Positions 1 to 10,529 are shown, counted from the first letter of the stretch. The stretch: DNA of 64,000 bases from Pseudoalteromonas neustonica (GCF_001653135.1 NZ_BDDS01000006.1:248001-312000); one strand, 5' to 3'. Translations and numbers: made by a program. The notes: generated by a model not told the origin, from the letters alone.

Positions 1-485
1 TCAAAATCAACTTGATTTTTAACCCCTTCATATAGCCTATTTCCATAACCTGTGGCTAACGTACTTTTAAAGTCCAAGCCACTAAATTTATCTTCTTCGT
101 AATCCCCATATATAAAGAAAGAAGCGTTTTTCACACCAACTTTATAGTTTCCTTGCGCTGATATGAACACTCTGTTGGCCGAGACTTCGTCATCGCCGGT
201 AGCCTCATTTTTGTCTCGCTTATATAACGTATCTATTTTAAATTGATTACGCCAACTATCAAAATCTTGATATAAGTTGCCCTTGAACTTAAAGCTCGTC
301 GAATTAGTATTGCCCCGACTAACAATAAAGCCAAATTCAATATCACCGTAGAGTAACTCACCTTGATGAATTTTATGGATCTCTTCATCTGAAAGTTGCC
401 CATATTCATGAAAGTCTTCAAATGGGTCAACCGCCCAGATTTTAAAGCTCAATATCAAGCTCAATAGCAGAAATAGCCTAATCAC
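1..485 (-). CDS. DUF481 (YdiY-like) outer membrane protein, 3' end cut by window
   Basis: Reading the minus strand from a GTG at 485 gives about 160 codons open to the window edge. The product begins with a signal-peptide-like hydrophobic stretch (VIRLFLLLSLILSF) followed by an acidic mature region. It then shows alternating beta-strand-like segments with the GNTNSTSF pattern and repeated aromatic/charged strands (YQDF, LYKRDK, FIYGDYEEDKFSG) typical of DUF481 salt-induced outer-membrane beta-barrels. No ATG lies between the GTG and the upstream in-frame stop, and no strong ribosome-binding site is visible, so a TTG two codons earlier is the alternative start. The C-terminal strands are outside the window. 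The family's function is poorly known. Confidence 0.72.
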   Translation of the reverse strand, partial: MIRLFLLLSLILSFKIWAVDPFEDFHEYGQLSDEEIHKIHQGELLYGDIEFGFIVSRGNTNSTSFKFKGNLYQDFDSWRNQFKIDTLYKRDKNEATGDDEVSANRVFISAQGNYKVGVKNASFFIYGDYEEDKFSGLDFKSTLATGYGNRLYEGVKNQVDF

Positions 486-546
486 TGACAAATCTTTGTA
501 TGATTGCTTAACATAAGTACTTTATAACGGAGATATGGCATCTAAA

Positions 547-873
547 TTATTCGCTTTCTTTCCATAAAATATGGCAAAACGGTGCATCTTTATCGCGACT
601 TATCAAAATTTTAGCAAATAAAATATCTTGATTATCAAACTCAAGACCGACGAGTACTTGAACAAATAATTCTGGTTCAATTTCAAGTGCCACAAAATCA
701 TGCCATTGGTCATCTGGCTCACCTTCTTCAATAAAGCCAAGCTCTTCGCGATGTTGATTAAAATCTTCAACATCCTGCTCCGTAAGGTTATCTGGTGCTA
801 ATTCTAAAAAGATATCATAAGCTTGGTGCGTTACTTCTTCTTCACTGTATAAACGGGGCCCTGTCATCGCCAT
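547..873 (-). CDS. Small acidic conserved hypothetical protein
   Basis: A cytoplasmic-looking acidic protein of about 108 residues without signal peptide or membrane segment. It is rich in Glu and Asp, with a helical N-terminal half (SEEEVTHQAYDIFLEL) and a beta-like C-terminal half. I do not recognise a named domain. The longest reading begins at a TTG at 891, but GAAAGG lies just upstream of two in-frame ATGs (873 and 867), so one of these is the more likely start. It stands alone between the partial DUF481 gene and the RND operon terminator. Confidence 0.6.
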   Translation of the reverse strand: MAMTGPRLYSEEEVTHQAYDIFLELAPDNLTEQDVEDFNQHREELGFIEEGEPDDQWHDFVALEIEPELFVQVLVGLEFDNQDILFAKILISRDKDAPFCHILWKESE

Positions 874-930
874 AAACCTTTCAAGATGCAATTACCAAGT
901 ATAGTATCAAACCTCAGCAAATTTTTGACA

Positions 931-960
931 AAAAAAAGTCAGGTTTCCCTGACTTTTTTT
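931..960 (-). terminator. Rho-independent terminator of the RND efflux operon
   Basis: A perfect inverted repeat (AAAAAAAGTCAGG / CCTGACTTTTTTT, 13-nt arms, 4-nt loop) sits 15 nt downstream of the RND pump stop codon. The A and T runs on both sides make it bidirectional, so it could also insulate the small gene that starts at 873. Confidence 0.85.
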
Positions 961-974
961 ACACGACCCTTACT

Positions 975-3900
975 TCACTCTTGAGTCGATACAGTACCTT
1001 TTATTTTTTCACGCATTGATTGCACCAAACTATAAAATAATGGAACTAGCAAAGTGCCAAAAATAGTTGCGGCTAGCATACCTGCCAATACAGTAACACC
1101 CAATGAGACTCGGCTTCCAGCCCCTGCACCTGTTGCAAAGACTAAAGGTAACACGCCTAAGACAAACGAAAGAGCTGTCATTAATACTGCTCGAAAACGC
1201 ATGCTTGCCGCGCTCAATGCAGCGTCAAATATACTCTTACCAGCAGCACGCTCCTCCATCGCAAATTCAACAATTAAAATTGCGGTTTTGGTCGACATCC
1301 CTATTAACAACACTAAACCAACCTGCGCGTAAATGTTATTTTCCATACCTAATACATACAACGCCAACATAGCACCAAACATTGCCAATGGGATCGCTGC
1401 AATGACTGAAAATGGAATTGTCCAACTTTCATATTGCGCAACTAAAAATAGGTAAACAAATATAACCGCTAGACCAAATAGGATAGGTGCCATATTACCC
1501 GCTTCAATCTCTTGCTTAGACTGCCCCGCCCATTCAAACACATAGCCATTAGGTAACTGCGAAGCCAACTCTTGCATAGCTGCAATTGCATCACCACTTG
1601 AAAACCCTGCCGCGGCTTGGCCACTAATATTAGCACTACGGTATAGGTTAAAGTGGTTTAAAGTCGTAGGCCCAAGGATCGGCTCTAATTTAGCGAGTGT
1701 AGTCAGTGGAACCATATCCCCTTTATCGTTACGAACAAAGTAATATTGTAAGTCAGTGGGATTTTTACGGAACTCACTCTCAGCCTGCATAATCACTTTA
1801 TAAGTACGGCTAAACTGATTAAAGTCATTGATATATAACGAGCCCAGTTGCGCTTGTAGCGTTAAAAATATATCACTCAAAGCAACACCTTGAGCTTTGG
1901 CTTTGTTACGATCAACCTCTAAAAAGTACTGCGGAACATTTGCTCTGAAGGTACTGTAAACATTGCTGAGGTTAGGATGCTGATTTGCCTCATACACTAA
2001 GCCGTTAAGAACTTGGGCCAGCTGCGTTGGATCACGCCCCTCACTATCTTGTAAGCGAAACTCAAAACCAGAGCTGCTTCCCAAACCGGGAATAGGAGGC
2101 GGATTAAAGACCATCACTTGCGCATCTGGCATTGCCCACATTTGCCCCATCAAACGACCTATAACAGACTTTAAGCCTAATTCAGGGCTGGTACGTTCTT
2201 CCCAATCTTTTAAAATCACAATACCTAACGCATTATTTGAACCTGCACCACCAATTAATGAAAACCCTGATACGGCTATAAAATCAGTCGCTGCGGGTTC
2301 ATTTTTAACTATTTCGGCTATTTTATGCATCACTTTTTCTGTGCGTCCACTTGCAGCTGCATCAGGTAATTGCACATCAACAAATACAAAGCCTTGATCT
2401 TCTGCTGGAATAAACCCTGTCGGGACACTTTTGGCCAACCATCCAGCGGCCACAAAAATAACCAATGCAAAAATAGCCATTCGTGCCGAACGTTTCAAAA
2501 TAAAGTGTATGATTTTAGAATAGACGGTAGTAGATTTAGTAATACTTCTATCAACGGGCGCTAACCATTTTATCGGCGTCATTACTTTTTCATTTAGTAA
2601 TAACGCACATAATGCAGGGCTTAAAGTAAGCGCATTGACAGATGATATAAGCACTGCAAACGAAATAGTAACAGAGAATTGTTTATAAAGTTCCCCAGTA
2701 ATACCTGGCATAAAACCTACAGGCACAAATACCGCAAGTAACACTAAGGTGGTAGCTATAATCGGCCCTGTCACTTGTTCCATGGCTTTCGTTACGGCTT
2801 CTTTAATGGGTAGTTTTTCTTCTTTGAGGATACGCTCAACGTTTTCAATAACAATAATCGCATCATCAACCACAATACCTATCGCAAGCACTAAACCAAA
2901 CAAGGTAATTAAGTTAATTGAATACCCCATTGCCATCATAAAAGCAAAGGTTCCCACTAAAGAAACAGGAATAGCGATAGTAGGAATAAGTGTAGCTCGC
3001 CAATTTTGTAAAAATAAAAACACCACTAACACGACTAAACCAACGGCTTGAAATAATGTTACAACAACTTCATCAATCGATCGGTTAATGAACTCAGTTG
3101 TATCATACGGTATAGAATATTCAACACCGTCAGGGAGTTGCTTTGCAAGTTCTGCCATTTTAGCTTTTACATCGCTTGCTACCTGCGTTGCGTTAGCATC
3201 TGTTAATTGGTAAATAACAATGAAAGCCGTATCTTGCTGGTTTAACTTAGCTATTACGCTGTAATCAGCAGAGCCCAGTTCAATACGTGCAATATCACTA
3301 AGACGGACGAAATTGCCATCTTGGTTTGAGCGAAGAATAGTTTGGCCAAACTCTTCGGGGGTTTTTAAGCGCCCTCGAGCTTGAATCGAATATTCAAATT
3401 GCTGGCTTGGTAAGCTTGGCGCTGCGCCTAATTTACCGGCTGCTACAATGGTATTTTGCTCTTGTAAAGCAGCCTGTACCTCAGCGATTGTTAGCCCAAG
3501 TGCAGCCATTTTATCTGGGCGCAACCACAAGCGCATCGAATAGGTCCTTTCGCCCATAACTTCTGCTGACGCAACACCAGGTATACGCCCAAGTGATTCG
3601 GTTAAATAATTGGTTGCATAGTTACTCAAAAATATATCATCAATATTATCTTTGCTAGAGAAGAGGTTAATCCCCAGTAGCATTGCACTTGATTTTTTCT
3701 TAACTGATACCCCCTGACGCTTTACCTCTGCAGGTAAGCCAGGCTCAGCAAGCGCCACCCTATTTTGCACGTTGACCTGTGCAATATCAGTGTCTGTACC
3801 AACTTTAAAATATACAGTTATGCTGCCAATGCCATTATTCGTTGAGCTCGATTCAATGTACATCATATCTTCAACACCATTGATTTGTTCTTCAATGGGT

Positions 3901-4091
3901 CTGATCACAGATTCCTCGACTATCTGTGCACTTGCACCAGGGTAGACCGCGGTAATTTGTACTTGCGGCGGGGTTATCTCCGGGTACATATTCACCGGTA
4001 GTAATCCCATTGAAATCAAACCTGCAAGGGTGATAACAATCGAAATCACTAAGGCAAATTTAGGCCGCGCGATAAACGTTTTACTGATCAT
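975..4091 (-). CDS. RND multidrug efflux permease (HAE1/AcrB family)
   Basis: A 1038-residue inner-membrane proton-driven drug exporter of normal AcrB length. Residues 1-30 form TM1 after the short [10 protein letters not shown]-terminus. The proton-relay pair is visible in TM4 ([16 protein letters not shown], near residues 405-420). The periplasmic porter/docking regions and a second six-helix block ending near residue 1020 follow. The upstream membrane-fusion gene ends 11 nt before this start, and an AAGGAG site precedes the ATG, so the two form an operon. No outer-membrane factor is encoded nearby, so a TolC encoded elsewhere is presumably used. No TetR-type local regulator is present. Substrates cannot be read from sequence. 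Confidence 0.96.
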   Translation of the reverse strand: MISKTFIARPKFALVISIVITLAGLISMGLLPVNMYPEITPPQVQITAVYPGASAQIVEESVIRPIEEQINGVEDMMYIESSSTNNGIGSITVYFKVGTDTDIAQVNVQNRVALAEPGLPAEVKRQGVSVKKKSSAMLLGINLFSSKDNIDDIFLSNYATNYLTESLGRIPGVASAEVMGERTYSMRLWLRPDKMAALGLTIAEVQAALQEQNTIVAAGKLGAAPSLPSQQFEYSIQARGRLKTPEEFGQTILRSNQDGNFVRLSDIARIELGSADYSVIAKLNQQDTAFIVIYQLTDANATQVASDVKAKMAELAKQLPDGVEYSIPYDTTEFINRSIDEVVVTLFQAVGLVVLVVFLFLQNWRATLIPTIAIPVSLVGTFAFMMAMGYSINLITLFGLVLAIGIVVDDAIIVIENVERILKEEKLPIKEAVTKAMEQVTGPIIATTLVLLAVFVPVGFMPGITGELYKQFSVTISFAVLISSVNALTLSPALCALLLNEKVMTPIKWLAPVDRSITKSTTVYSKIIHFILKRSARMAIFALVIFVAAGWLAKSVPTGFIPAEDQGFVFVDVQLPDAAASGRTEKVMHKIAEIVKNEPAATDFIAVSGFSLIGGAGSNNALGIVILKDWEERTSPELGLKSVIGRLMGQMWAMPDAQVMVFNPPPIPGLGSSSGFEFRLQDSEGRDPTQLAQVLNGLVYEANQHPNLSNVYSTFRANVPQYFLEVDRNKAKAQGVALSDIFLTLQAQLGSLYINDFNQFSRTYKVIMQAESEFRKNPTDLQYYFVRNDKGDMVPLTTLAKLEPILGPTTLNHFNLYRSANISGQAAAGFSSGDAIAAMQELASQLPNGYVFEWAGQSKQEIEAGNMAPILFGLAVIFVYLFLVAQYESWTIPFSVIAAIPLAMFGAMLALYVLGMENNIYAQVGLVLLIGMSTKTAILIVEFAMEERAAGKSIFDAALSAASMRFRAVLMTALSFVLGVLPLVFATGAGAGSRVSLGVTVLAGMLAATIFGTLLVPLFYSLVQSMREKIKGTVSTQE

Positions 4092-4102
4092 GAACGCTCC
4101 TT

Positions 4103-5308
4103 TTAGCCCGCGGCATTAGTTAAATTAGAAATAGTACCCGTGGTGTGATCAACCTTTTTCTCGACTGGCTTAACTTCCACCCCTTGGCGCACTTTTTGCA
4201 AACCTTCGACAATCACTTGCTCGCCTTGCTCAAGGCCAGACTCAACAACCCACATTGCATTAATACGACGACCTAATTGCACAATACGAGTGGCTACTTT
4301 TTTATCATCCCCAACGACGAGTACAAATTTGCCTTGTTGGTTTTCTTGAACTGCAGCCTGCGGTATTAGTGCCTGCTTTTGCTTATCTTTACTTTCTAAA
4401 ATCAAGGTTACAAATAAACCCGGCATAACTATATTATTAGGATTAGCAAACGTTGCTCGTAGTTCTACCGTCCCCGTACTGCGATCAACTTTAGTATCAG
4501 CGAAATCAAGTTGCCCTTTTGATGCTAGGTTTGAGTTATTAGGTAAACGCAGAGATAAATCGATTGGTACATTTTGTGGGTTGCCTTCACTACCTTGGTG
4601 CTTTTGGCGGTAACTTATATAGTCAGACTCTTCTACCTGAAAATTAACGTAAATAGGGTCAACATCAGTAAGCTGAGCTAACTCGTTTGATGTTGGTCCA
4701 ACTAAGTTACCTACATCATAGTTTACTTTACCAATACGCCCTGCAAATGGCGCTTTAATTTGTGTGTAACTTAAATTCAATTTAGCTTTTTCAAGATTGG
4801 CTTGTGCCGATTTAACCGCTGCAGCTGCTTGATCGTACTTTGTTGTTAACTTATCTAAATCAGATTGCGAAATAAACCCTTGAGAGGCGACTTCTTTGCC
4901 TCGAGTTAGGTCTCGCTTTGCACCATCTGCGCCAGCAATTTTGCTTTTTAAATCAGCCTCAATTCCTGCTACTGAAGATTGATACTCACTTGGATCAATC
5001 TTCAGTAATAACTGCCCTTTTTCTACATAGGATCCTTCATCAAAGTGGCGTTCAATCAGCTCACCTTCAACCCTCGCACGTATTTTAACTTCCTGATGCG
5101 CCTCAGTCCTCGCAACAAACTCTCGATAATTTCCAACATCTTGCGTTATAACCTTAAATACCGAAACGGCCGGAGGCGGAGCAACTTGTTTAGTAGCCGA
5201 GTCATCAGAGCAGCCTGCTGTTGATGCAAATAATGCACCACCAATCATACATTTAATGGTTAATGACAGGTAAGTACCTAAAATATTAGGCGTAAACCGT
5301 TTCAGCAT
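4103..5308 (-). CDS. RND efflux periplasmic adaptor (AcrA/MexA-type lipoprotein)
   Basis: A 401-residue membrane-fusion protein. It begins with a hydrophobic leader and lipobox ending STAGC (Cys at about residue 33), then a proline-rich linker. The biotinyl-lipoyl half motif follows ([20 protein letters not shown]), then a coiled-coil hairpin rich in Lys/Ala and the second lipoyl half ([18 protein letters not shown]). The C-terminal beta-barrel and membrane-proximal domain contain [20 protein letters not shown] lies 6 nt before the ATG. It is first gene of the operon and would bridge the downstream RND pump to an outer-membrane channel. Confidence 0.95.
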   Translation of the reverse strand: MLKRFTPNILGTYLSLTIKCMIGGALFASTAGCSDDSATKQVAPPPAVSVFKVITQDVGNYREFVARTEAHQEVKIRARVEGELIERHFDEGSYVEKGQLLLKIDPSEYQSSVAGIEADLKSKIAGADGAKRDLTRGKEVASQGFISQSDLDKLTTKYDQAAAAVKSAQANLEKAKLNLSYTQIKAPFAGRIGKVNYDVGNLVGPTSNELAQLTDVDPIYVNFQVEESDYISYRQKHQGSEGNPQNVPIDLSLRLPNNSNLASKGQLDFADTKVDRSTGTVELRATFANPNNIVMPGLFVTLILESKDKQKQALIPQAAVQENQQGKFVLVVGDDKKVATRIVQLGRRINAMWVVESGLEQGEQVIVEGLQKVRQGVEVKPVEKKVDHTTGTISNLTNAAG

Positions 5309-5567
5309 AGCTTTCTCCTTGGCAGGTAATGAAATGCATTACCATTTGGTTATTATCTAATTGTGCAAAACGCAACGTACGTTTAGGGCAAGTATTGACG
5401 ATAGGTTTTGTGGTAAGTTCAAATAAAATATACACCACTTTGTAATTTTTTGTACATTGGTTTTACATTTGTGTCGCTGCTGTAAATTTTTGTTCAATTA
5501 AAGAGTGACGCTTTACATGTAATCGATTAACTCGTAAGCTAAAAATCAACAGGTCAGAGGAGTTGGC

Positions 5568-6359
5568 ATGATTACATTAGAAATAAAAAACACAGTTGCG
5601 TACGTCACACTATTTCGAGCAGAGAAACAAAATGCGCTTAATTTCATCATGTTCAAACAACTGGCTAAAGTCATAAAGCAGCTTAAAAAAAACAAGTCGA
5701 TTCGCGCTGTTATTATTCAAGGCAGTGGTGAACACTTTTGTTCAGGGCTTGATGTAGCAAGTGTAATGAAATCCCCAATAGATATGTTTAAATTGCTCTT
5801 TAAATGGCTGCCTGGTAACTGTAACTTAGCTCAACAAGTTGTGCTTGGATGGCAGTCTCTAAGTGTCCCTGTATTTGCAGTTATACAAGGAAACTGCTTT
5901 GGAGGGGGATTACAAATAGCGTTAGGCGCTGATTATAGAATTGCTCATCCGGATACACAGTTAGCAATAATGGAAGCACGCTGGGGACTTTGCCCCGATA
6001 TGGGTGCTAATGTCATTTTACCTAGTTTATTAAAGCGTGATGACGCGCAATGGCTAGCAAGTCATGCCGAACCAATAAGTGCATACAAAGCACACGAGAT
6101 TGGCTTGGTCACTCTACTCAGTGACAACCCACATGATGCCTGCCAAAGTATGATTACAACTTTACTCGAGCGCTCCCCCGATGCCCTTGCAGCTATAAAG
6201 CGAGTCACACAACAAAGTTATCACACGCCAAAACGTCGCATTTTAGCAAAAGAAACCTTTAGCCAAATCAGGTTAATTATCAATCCAAATACCAAAAAAG
6301 CGATTGCCAAAGCAAAAGGTAACGACACGATAAAATATCAAAACCCTAAACACTGGTAG
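5568..6359 (+). CDS. Enoyl-CoA hydratase/isomerase (crotonase) family protein
   Basis: A 263-residue crotonase-fold protein with a GAGGAG site before the ATG. The first oxyanion-hole segment is HFCSGLDV (about residues 56-63) and the second is the Gly-rich CFGGGLQIALGADYRIA (about 110-126). The catalytic region reads EARWGLCPDMG (136-146), with an Asp where hydratases often carry Glu. This resembles the dienoyl-CoA isomerase-like branch more than classical hydratase, so substrate and reaction are uncertain. The C-terminus is basic (many Lys). It is monocistronic, 70 nt upstream of the LrgA gene with no obvious functional link. Confidence 0.9.
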   Translation: MITLEIKNTVAYVTLFRAEKQNALNFIMFKQLAKVIKQLKKNKSIRAVIIQGSGEHFCSGLDVASVMKSPIDMFKLLFKWLPGNCNLAQQVVLGWQSLSVPVFAVIQGNCFGGGLQIALGADYRIAHPDTQLAIMEARWGLCPDMGANVILPSLLKRDDAQWLASHAEPISAYKAHEIGLVTLLSDNPHDACQSMITTLLERSPDALAAIKRVTQQSYHTPKRRILAKETFSQIRLIINPNTKKAIAKAKGNDTIKYQNPKHW

Positions 6360-6428
6360 TCTATAAGTCGCATAGTTTTTTTAGGCTAAACATGTTCAAG
6401 TTTACTCATTAATTAAATAAAATAAGCA

Positions 6429-6818
6429 ATGATGAAAACGACCCAAGTATTATCTTACCCTGTACTACGCTATTTGATTAGTAGCGCATTGATCATTGGT
6501 AGTTTAGCTGCGGCAAAAACAATAATGCACTTGATTGGAGGGGGTTTTCCTGCGCCATTACTTGGGATGCTTATATTACTGTCGCTGCTACTATGTGGCT
6601 TAGTGAAAGAGCAACAATTACTTCCCTGCGCTTCACCTCTTTTAAATTTTATGCCCCTGTTTTTCATCCCCGCCGGTGTCGGATTTATTGAACACTTAGG
6701 CTTAATTAGACAGCATTGGCAGTTTTTAACAGCCACACTGATTTTTGTTCCCCTGAGTAGCTTAATTCTGATCAGTTATGTGATTGCCCTATTCAAAGGA
6801 CGGGATCATAATGAGTAA
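6429..6818 (+). CDS. LrgA/CidA family membrane protein
   Basis: A 129-residue protein with four hydrophobic segments. It carries the family signature PAPLLGMLILLSLL (about residues 37-50) and the loop LLNFMPLFFIPAGVGFIEH (about 75-93). LrgA/CidA proteins are small holin-like membrane proteins that work with LrgB/CidB in control of murein hydrolase activity or small-molecule (pyruvate, glycolate) transport. The next gene overlaps its end by 8 nt and encodes the LrgB partner, so the pair is translationally coupled. Confidence 0.93.
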   Translation: MMKTTQVLSYPVLRYLISSALIIGSLAAAKTIMHLIGGGFPAPLLGMLILLSLLLCGLVKEQQLLPCASPLLNFMPLFFIPAGVGFIEHLGLIRQHWQFLTATLIFVPLSSLILISYVIALFKGRDHNE

Positions 6819-7518
6819 TATGTGGTGGTTGAGCATTCCAATTATAATTACGCTCTTTATATTACTGAGAAAGTTGAATTCTCGAATTCAATCACCTTTA
6901 TTAAAGGCAATAAGTAACCCCGTATTTTTAGCCATTACTATTTTCGCGGTTATCCTTGTTGCAGCAGATTTATCTTACACGCGCTTTTATCAGCACAGTC
7001 AATTACTCAGTTGGCTATTAGAGCCGGCCATTGTTGCACTAGCACTGCCTCTTTATCAGCAATTTATCCATATCAGAAAAAACGCTTTATTAATTTTACT
7101 TAGCTGTACTTTTGGCGTTATTAATGCAACCGTTGTAGCGACATTATTGAGCGCTTTATTTGATGTTCCTGTGCACCTAGCTGCGTCTGTAGCAGCACTG
7201 TCTGTAACAACGCCTATTACTTTGCTAATTACCGATTCGCTCGGCGGCATTGCATCCCTAGCCGCAGCGATGGTTATTTTTATTGGCCTGCTGGGAGCGC
7301 TATTTGGCTTTATGCTTTTTCGCATTTTGGGGATTTATAACCACCAAGCACAAGGTGTTGCTATAGGCACTGCATGCCATGCTATTGGCACCGCCGCTGC
7401 ATTAAATGAAAATACGAGCATTGGTGCTTTTGCATCAGTTGCCATGGCATTAAGCGCGCTGGTAACTGCGTTAATCGTCCCTCTACTTTATCCTTTTTTA
7501 AGCAAAGCTCTGCTATGA
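6811..7518 (+). CDS. LrgB/CidB family membrane protein
   Basis: A polytopic protein of about 235 residues. It shows the LrgB signature LLEPAIVALALPLYQQF and the conserved C-terminal block GIYNHQAQGVAIGTACHAIG with following EN..IGAFASVAMALSA. An open frame extends 27 nt upstream, but the ATG at 6811 is preceded by AAAGGACGGG and overlaps the end of lrgA, so it is preferred. It acts with LrgA in the inner membrane. The ortholog pair in other proteobacteria is YohJ/YohK-like. Confidence 0.93.
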   Translation: MSNMWWLSIPIIITLFILLRKLNSRIQSPLLKAISNPVFLAITIFAVILVAADLSYTRFYQHSQLLSWLLEPAIVALALPLYQQFIHIRKNALLILLSCTFGVINATVVATLLSALFDVPVHLAASVAALSVTTPITLLITDSLGGIASLAAAMVIFIGLLGALFGFMLFRILGIYNHQAQGVAIGTACHAIGTAAALNENTSIGAFASVAMALSALVTALIVPLLYPFLSKALL

Positions 7519-7557
7519 TAAGCAACAATAGAGCGTTTAATTTTTAATGAGCACGTA

Positions 7558-8394
7558 ATGATCAGTACAGAAATACAACAAGTCGAAAAATATTACACCA
7601 TGATCAGCGAGTACCTCGTTAAGTACAGCATGCAGCTAGTCGGCGCAGTATTGATCTTAATTTTTGGTTTATGGGTTGCGCAAAAAATATCTAAAATGGT
7701 TGCCGCACTCATGGCGCGCAATAATATGGATATCACGCTTACTAACTTTGTCAGTAATGTCGTAAAAGTACTGCTGGTCATCATGTTTATTATTATCGCA
7801 TTGGGCAAAATAGGCATAAGCGTTACACCATTTGTAGCTGCTATTGGTGCCGCGTCCCTTGGTGCAGGCTTAGCACTACAAGGGATGTTGTCTAACTATG
7901 GCGCAGGTTTGGCGATTATTGCCACTCGTCCGTTTATAGTAGGCGATACCATTGAAGTTAAAAACGTCAGTGGCCAAGTTAAAACGATTGAGCTGGGACA
8001 TACTGTTCTTATCAACGAAGAGAAAGTCGAAATTACCATTCCAAATAAGCATATCGTCGGTGAAATCCTGCATAACTCGTTTAATTACTCTCTTGTTAAG
8101 GGCGAAATAGACATCGCTTATAACGCCAGTGCTGAACAAGCAATTGAACTCATTGAAGGGGTATTAAAAAATCATGAATTAGTTGCTGATGACCCTCATT
8201 CACAGGTCGGCATTGAGCGCTTTGCAGACAGCGGCGTTACTATTAGTTATCGCTATTGGGTACCAACAACTAAAATTATTGAAACCAAATTGGCTGTCAA
8301 TGGAGGCGTATATAAAGTAATTCAAAACGCAGACATTGAAATTCCATTCCCGCAACGGGTTATTACTATCAACAAAAATGAGCTGGGTAGTTAA
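7558..8394 (+). CDS. mscS: Small-conductance mechanosensitive channel MscS
   Basis: A 278-residue MscS of near E. coli length. Three N-terminal TM segments are followed by the pore-lining TM3 with the Gly/Ala zipper (AAIGAASLGAGLALQGMLSN, residues about 95-114). Then come the conserved TRPFIVGDTIEV beta-domain entry and the alpha/beta vestibule ending PFPQRVI. It opens on membrane tension during hypo-osmotic shock. The gene is 39 nt after lrgB and 28 nt before a coiled-coil membrane protein, so it may head a two-gene unit. Confidence 0.95.
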   Translation: MISTEIQQVEKYYTMISEYLVKYSMQLVGAVLILIFGLWVAQKISKMVAALMARNNMDITLTNFVSNVVKVLLVIMFIIIALGKIGISVTPFVAAIGAASLGAGLALQGMLSNYGAGLAIIATRPFIVGDTIEVKNVSGQVKTIELGHTVLINEEKVEITIPNKHIVGEILHNSFNYSLVKGEIDIAYNASAEQAIELIEGVLKNHELVADDPHSQVGIERFADSGVTISYRYWVPTTKIIETKLAVNGGVYKVIQNADIEIPFPQRVITINKNELGS

Positions 8395-8422
8395 TTTAAA
8401 TCTCAACTTAAAAGGATAACAA

Positions 8423-9556
8423 ATGCAAAGTAACTCAGTGAACGCAGCTAAATACCTTGCTCTTGTTATCCTCGTTATTCTTTGCTGGTTACCCCATTTT
8501 AACGATTATATTATGACGTTTATTGACCAAGCCCTACTACAGTCATCTATCGTGTATGCATCAGCACGTAGCGTAAACGCCATTATCTCGTTATTACAAT
8601 CTGCTGAGGTTGGGATCGGTATCGCAAGTATTCAACCCGCGCAACTACTTGATCCTGTAAATGATTTAGCCGAATACATTGCTGATGCAATGCGTATGGC
8701 TATTGGCTCACTCTTTATTCAACGCATACTGTTCACTATGTCATCGGGTGTGTTTTTTAGTGGCTTATTTACACTAAGCGCCGTCGCGTATGTCATTTGT
8801 GACTATGGTGGTTATTTAAAGCAACTAAAAGGACGGTTACTGGCAAGCTTGGTGTTAATCAGGTTTTTAATTCCCTTGGTTGTACTGAGCACTGGGCTAA
8901 TGAGTCATGCATTTTTAGATGAAGAGATTGATAATAAAAATCAATATATCGAAGGAAAAGTAGACACTTTAAATACCCAAGCAAATGCAACATCACAGCT
9001 ATCATCGCAAGTGACGGCTAAAATAAACAGCCAAAAACAAACTATTTTTGATGAAATAGAAATAATTAACACCCAAGAATTACAGTTAAATACCGTTATA
9101 ATAAACAATCAACAACGCCTAGATAAACTAACTCAACAGATAAATATAATCCAAGGTGCACGCTCACTCACAGAAAAAATAACCCTTACAGAGCTTGAAT
9201 CTGCCAAACCATTAATTGCAAAACAACAAGCCCTTAAACAAAAGCAGGCTGCTATCAACAATCAATTAGCCGCGCTGTACTTACAAAAAAGCCAACTTAA
9301 AAAACAACTTATTGGGCTTAACGACCAACTAACGGGAAATACTGGTAATATAGTGAGTCGCGTTGTAAATACGGTTAGTAACGGCATTACTAATATGGTG
9401 GCATCAATGGAAAGTTTATTTACAGATTTTTTAAACTTGCTTTCACTCTTGATATTAAAATTACTACTGATACCGCTATTATTTCTATATTTATTCAGTA
9501 AAGCATTTACAGCGATTTGGCAACGCAGCGTCACCCTAGGGCGTGTTGACCTTTGA
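8423..9556 (+). CDS. Coiled-coil membrane protein of unknown function; C-terminus supplied by a MITE
   Basis: A 377-residue protein preceded by AAAAGGATAAC. It has hydrophobic segments near residues 8-25, 95-125 and 140-165. A long Gln/Asn/Lys-rich coiled coil (about 170-300) follows, then a hydrophobic C-terminal helix (LLSLLILKLLLIPLLFLYLF). I do not recognise the family; the layout suggests a membrane-anchored scaffold. The final residues GRVDL and the stop codon lie inside the terminal inverted repeat of the MITE that begins at 9539. Rejoining the flanks at the TA target would instead end the protein in TLTLR. The position after mscS hints at an envelope role, but this is weak. Confidence 0.75.
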   Translation: MQSNSVNAAKYLALVILVILCWLPHFNDYIMTFIDQALLQSSIVYASARSVNAIISLLQSAEVGIGIASIQPAQLLDPVNDLAEYIADAMRMAIGSLFIQRILFTMSSGVFFSGLFTLSAVAYVICDYGGYLKQLKGRLLASLVLIRFLIPLVVLSTGLMSHAFLDEEIDNKNQYIEGKVDTLNTQANATSQLSSQVTAKINSQKQTIFDEIEIINTQELQLNTVIINNQQRLDKLTQQINIIQGARSLTEKITLTELESAKPLIAKQQALKQKQAAINNQLAALYLQKSQLKKQLIGLNDQLTGNTGNIVSRVVNTVSNGITNMVASMESLFTDFLNLLSLLILKLLLIPLLFLYLFSKAFTAIWQRSVTLGRVDL

Positions 9557-9896
9557 GGATTGAAATTTGTTCAACCTAGGGGCGATTTAATCGCGGCGCG
9601 AGGTTTGGAATCGAGTGGGCTCGATAACTGCTCCTGCGTTATTCTACTGACTCACATCCATGTGAGAATAAGTAAAAATCGAGCAAAGCTTACACGTCCT
9701 GCTCACGCCCCTTACCTACATCCGTGTAGGCAACAAAGAGTTAATCGCCCCTAGGAAGAACCCTTTGGGCAGCGCATGTTTGGCATTTATACTGCGTTAT
9801 CGCCTACTTATGGGGAACAACCACACTGCATAGGCGCTGCCTTGCCTAAATACCAAATAGACTGCTGAAAAATTAATCACGAAAGGTCAACACGCC
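9539..9896. mobile_element. MITE-like element with 16-bp terminal inverted repeats, TA target duplication
   Basis: The left end GGGCGTGTTGACCTTT (9539) is exactly inverted at the right end (AAAGGTCAACACGCCC, ending 9896). Both sides are flanked by TA, as in IS630/Tc1-mariner-type insertions. The 358-bp interior has no credible gene. It contains a nested inverted repeat (CCTAGGGGCGATT near 9577 and AATCGCCCCTAGG near 9741) and small hairpins such as CCTACATCCGTGTAGG. An internally shortened relative lies at 53387. This entry also accounts for the 388-bp gap between genes. Confidence 0.8.
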
Positions 9897-9944
9897 CTAA
9901 CACTACGCTAAATAAAAGATGAAGTTATCAGTGCAACCAAATGA

Positions 9945-10529
9945 TTAAAATAACGTACTCATCCACCACGCTAACAGTACTATAATTGAAGTTGCAACTA
10001 ACGCTTTAGCTTTGTGTTTTTTGATAATTCGCTCAGCCTGATCGCCTGCAAAATATACCACCAGCGCGAGACCAAAATAACGAATAGAGCGCGCAATAGT
10101 GGTCGCAATTAAAAACAGCAGCAAAGAGTATTTAGTAGCGCCCGCTGCCAACATAGCAATCTGAAATGGAATTGGCACAATACCCAAAGTCATTACAAAC
10201 CAAAAACCTTGCGCTTGCATTTTTTGCTTAACCTGTTCAAATTGCTCGGGGCTTGAAAAGCTATTTATAACCCAATCCCCTACCATATCAAACAAATAAT
10301 AGCCTAGGGCATAACCTACTAAGGCCCCAAAAATACAGCCAATAGTAGCCATTAGGGCAATTAGCCAAAGCTTTTCACGCCTAGCTTGCATTAAAGGAAC
10401 CATTACCGCTTCTAATGGGATAGGCACGATAGTTGATTCTAAAAATGACGCAACCGTGATCCCGCTGAGCATATGCTTAGAATCAATAAATTGACGAGTT
10501 TTTTGTTTTATACTTTTCCCAACAGACAT
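9945..10529 (-). CDS. YqaA/DedA-like VTT-domain inner membrane protein
   Basis: About 194 residues with four to five hydrophobic segments. The SNARE-associated/VTT pattern is visible: ASFLESTIVPIPLEAVMVPLM at the N-terminus, GALVGYALGYYLFD in the middle, and the re-entrant GFWFVMTLGIVPIPFQIAMLAAG segment. The frame runs upstream to 10640, but AAGGAG placed 6 nt before the ATG at 10529 marks the start. DedA-family proteins are implicated in lipid scrambling and envelope homeostasis. The gene appears monocistronic. Confidence 0.88.
   Translation of the reverse strand: MSVGKSIKQKTRQFIDSKHMLSGITVASFLESTIVPIPLEAVMVPLMQARREKLWLIALMATIGCIFGALVGYALGYYLFDMVGDWVINSFSSPEQFEQVKQKMQAQGFWFVMTLGIVPIPFQIAMLAAGATKYSLLLFLIATTIARSIRYFGLALVVYFAGDQAERIIKKHKAKALVATSIIVLLAWWMSTLF

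Noticed and set aside
9560..9754. 64-codon open frame inside the MITE
   Set aside because: Falls within the element interior, has no ribosome-binding site or protein-like pattern, and is not preserved in the second copy.
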